Shown one piece after another: positions 12,752 to 13,891 of a DNA stretch of 13,891 bases (the first letter of the stretch is position 1; each line of letters begins with the position of its first letter). Source of the stretch: DATJQF01 sp035505995. GTDB lineage: Bacteria > Bacteroidota > Bacteroidia > Bacteroidales > FEN-979. The translations under genes were made by a program, and so were the position numbers. The notes below the pieces were generated by a model. It was not told the DNA's origin. It made no database searches and saw only the letters and a program-made list of their open reading frames with translations. Where the stretch lies: the NCBI GenBank assembly GCA_035505995.1, contig DATJQF010000159.1, positions 1-13,891 on the forward strand. The letters run 5' to 3'.

Positions 12752-13891
12752 TCAGATCCTGCCTTTGATGAATACCTTGTCGAACCACAGATCCGCGGGG
12801 CCGAGGTAAAGGACGCGGAATTCCAGCCCGTGATAGGTGCTGTCCAGTTCCATCGGGATCTCGAAATCCTGGTAGTAATTGGCCTTTTCAAAATCGCAGG
12901 CCCGGAGGGTCTTGCTGGCCAGGGTCTTTTTGCCGTAATTGGCGGTGACATCCAGCACCGCGATGTTGTTTGTGCTCAGGCAATCCGCAGCCTTTAGGCG
13001 GAATGTGACCGAGATCATCCCCGGGTCGAGCTTGATGAAGGGGCCGTAAATGAAGTGCTTCTTCCGGTCGAAGCCGGCGCCGATCCGTATCGACTGTTTC
13101 CCGCTGGCAAGGGAATCGTCTTCCACGGTCCCCTGGTGCTGCATCTCCCGCCAGGTGAATTGCATGAACAGCAGGTCCGGCGCGTACCGGCAGATGTAGC
13201 AGTCTCCCAGCCGGACCTCTTCGCCTTTTTTGAGAATGTAGTGGTCGAATTGCATCAAAGTGTCGGGAAAAGAATCCAGCCAGCCGTCGCGGACGATATA
13301 CATTTTCGGTTGCCGGAACACTTCCCTGGCCAGCTCCCGGTTCCGCACCATATCCTTATCATACGGGGTGGCTTTGATGTGCACGGGATCCACCGCGGCG
13401 ATAAGATAGGAGTTCCAGTATTCGCCGATGATGCCGATGTTCCCCAGCCGCTGGAAGTCCGACAGGACGTCGATCCTCGGCGGGATCCGCTTCGGAAAAT
13501 AAAATTTATCGAAGGAGCTGAATCCTCCGATCAGGATCATGAAAATCAGGGCCAGCTGGAACAGGTCGGTCTTGCGGGACCTGGCACCCACCGCTTCAGA
13601 TCTCTTTTGCAGCGGCCATTCCGTGTCGAGGAGCAGGAGGAACGCCATCCAGAGGAATACGTAAACGATCGAGAAATAGCGCCTTCCGACCCCGTTCACA
13701 TACACCCAGTTGGAAAGGAACATCACCCCGAGCAACAGGATCCCGTTCAGCAGGAAGAAGGTCAGCGAGGGGTTTTTGCGATAAGTGTCCAGGGAAAATA
13801 TTTTAATCCCGGATCTCCAGACCAGGACTGGTATGCCCGTCAGCATGATCCAGGCGTAAATGCTTTCCACAAAATTTTCCGAAGAAAAAGT
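12752..13891 (-). CDS. Polytopic membrane protein with C-terminal beta-sandwich-like domain (5' end missing)
   Basis: The frame is open to the right edge; a GTG at 13868-13870 could be a start, but the seven codons beyond it are also open, so I treat the gene as 5'-partial. From that GTG the visible part is 372 residues. Four hydrophobic segments lie at about 5-20, 36-55, 66-82 and 104-118, with RRYFSIVYVFLW recalling the last helices of GT-C glycosyltransferases. A soluble stretch (130-228) has IIGEYWNSYLIAAVDP and a run of short strands. The final part (about 235-372) is beta-rich (YGPFIKLDPGMISVTFRLK, LEFRVLYLGPADLWFDKV) and looks like a jelly-roll, carbohydrate-binding type of domain. A role in glycan or lipid glycosylation is plausible but unproven. 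The MFS gene follows after 8 bases, suggesting an operon. Confidence 0.6.
   Translation of the reverse strand, partial: TFSSENFVESIYAWIMLTGIPVLVWRSGIKIFSLDTYRKNPSLTFFLLNGILLLGVMFLSNWVYVNGVGRRYFSIVYVFLWMAFLLLLDTEWPLQKRSEAVGARSRKTDLFQLALIFMILIGGFSSFDKFYFPKRIPPRIDVLSDFQRLGNIGIIGEYWNSYLIAAVDPVHIKATPYDKDMVRNRELAREVFRQPKMYIVRDGWLDSFPDTLMQFDHYILKKGEEVRLGDCYICRYAPDLLFMQFTWREMQHQGTVEDDSLASGKQSIRIGAGFDRKKHFIYGPFIKLDPGMISVTFRLKAADCLSTNNIAVLDVTANYGKKTLASKTLRACDFEKANYYQDFEIPMELDSTYHGLEFRVLYLGPADLWFDKVFIKGRI

Noticed and set aside
12744..12788. N-terminal extension of the MFS transporter by 15 residues
   Set aside because: It overlaps the upstream gene by 37 bases and is not hydrophobic or family-like; the ATG at 12743 is 8 bases after that gene's stop.

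Overview
This window is chromosomal DNA from a member of the Bacteroidota, probably an anaerobic or uncultured lineage with fairly GC-rich genes (a hand count of one sampled gene line gave 60% GC). The main evidence is the 287-residue primary sigma factor at 3511-4374, which lacks region 1.1 as the phylum's RpoD does. Two promoter candidates also match the Bacteroidota TAnnTTTG minus-7 box, and most genes lack a Shine-Dalgarno sequence.

Left part (1-1815). The window opens with the last 60 codons of an AmmeMemoRadiSam radical-SAM protein (amrS). Immediately after its stop lies a small repeat-flanked cassette (187-716) carrying a GxxExxY nuclease-fold gene. A perfect 24-bp inverted repeat brackets the gene, and the right arm runs into three 20-bp tandem repeats. 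The cassette is AT-richer than its surroundings and ends inside the stop codon of the next gene, an exported endonuclease/exonuclease/phosphatase-family protein. I regard it as a likely insertion.

Housekeeping and stress part (1992-4374). A two-PDZ HtrA/Do serine protease is followed by rpoD, both on the plus strand. rpoD has a good Bacteroidota promoter and, unusually, a clear Shine-Dalgarno sequence. The htrA leader has no such box but carries a 10-bp-phased direct repeat resembling tandem response-regulator sites.

Minus-strand gene train (10463 down to 4388). Five co-directional genes encode a lipocalin-like protein with a DHTFG motif, an ATP-grasp/PEP-synthase-like phosphotransferase with a TTG start, a ketoacyl synthase III-like enzyme, an exported Memo/AmrB-like protein with all expected metal and cysteine residues, and an OsmC-type thiol protein. 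Gaps are 122, 9, 63 and 11 bases. I know of no described pathway with this set; it is the most interesting functional unit here.

Right part (10601-13891). An NmrA-like NAD(P)-binding protein (plus strand, possibly leaderless mRNA) converges on an MFS transporter of the FLVCR/SLC49 type. The two genes overlap by 8 bases at a palindrome containing both stop codons. Upstream of the transporter is the 3' part of a polytopic membrane protein with a C-terminal beta-sandwich-like region, which runs off the right edge. No rRNA, tRNA, CRISPR array or transposase was found, and no gap between genes exceeds 300 bases.
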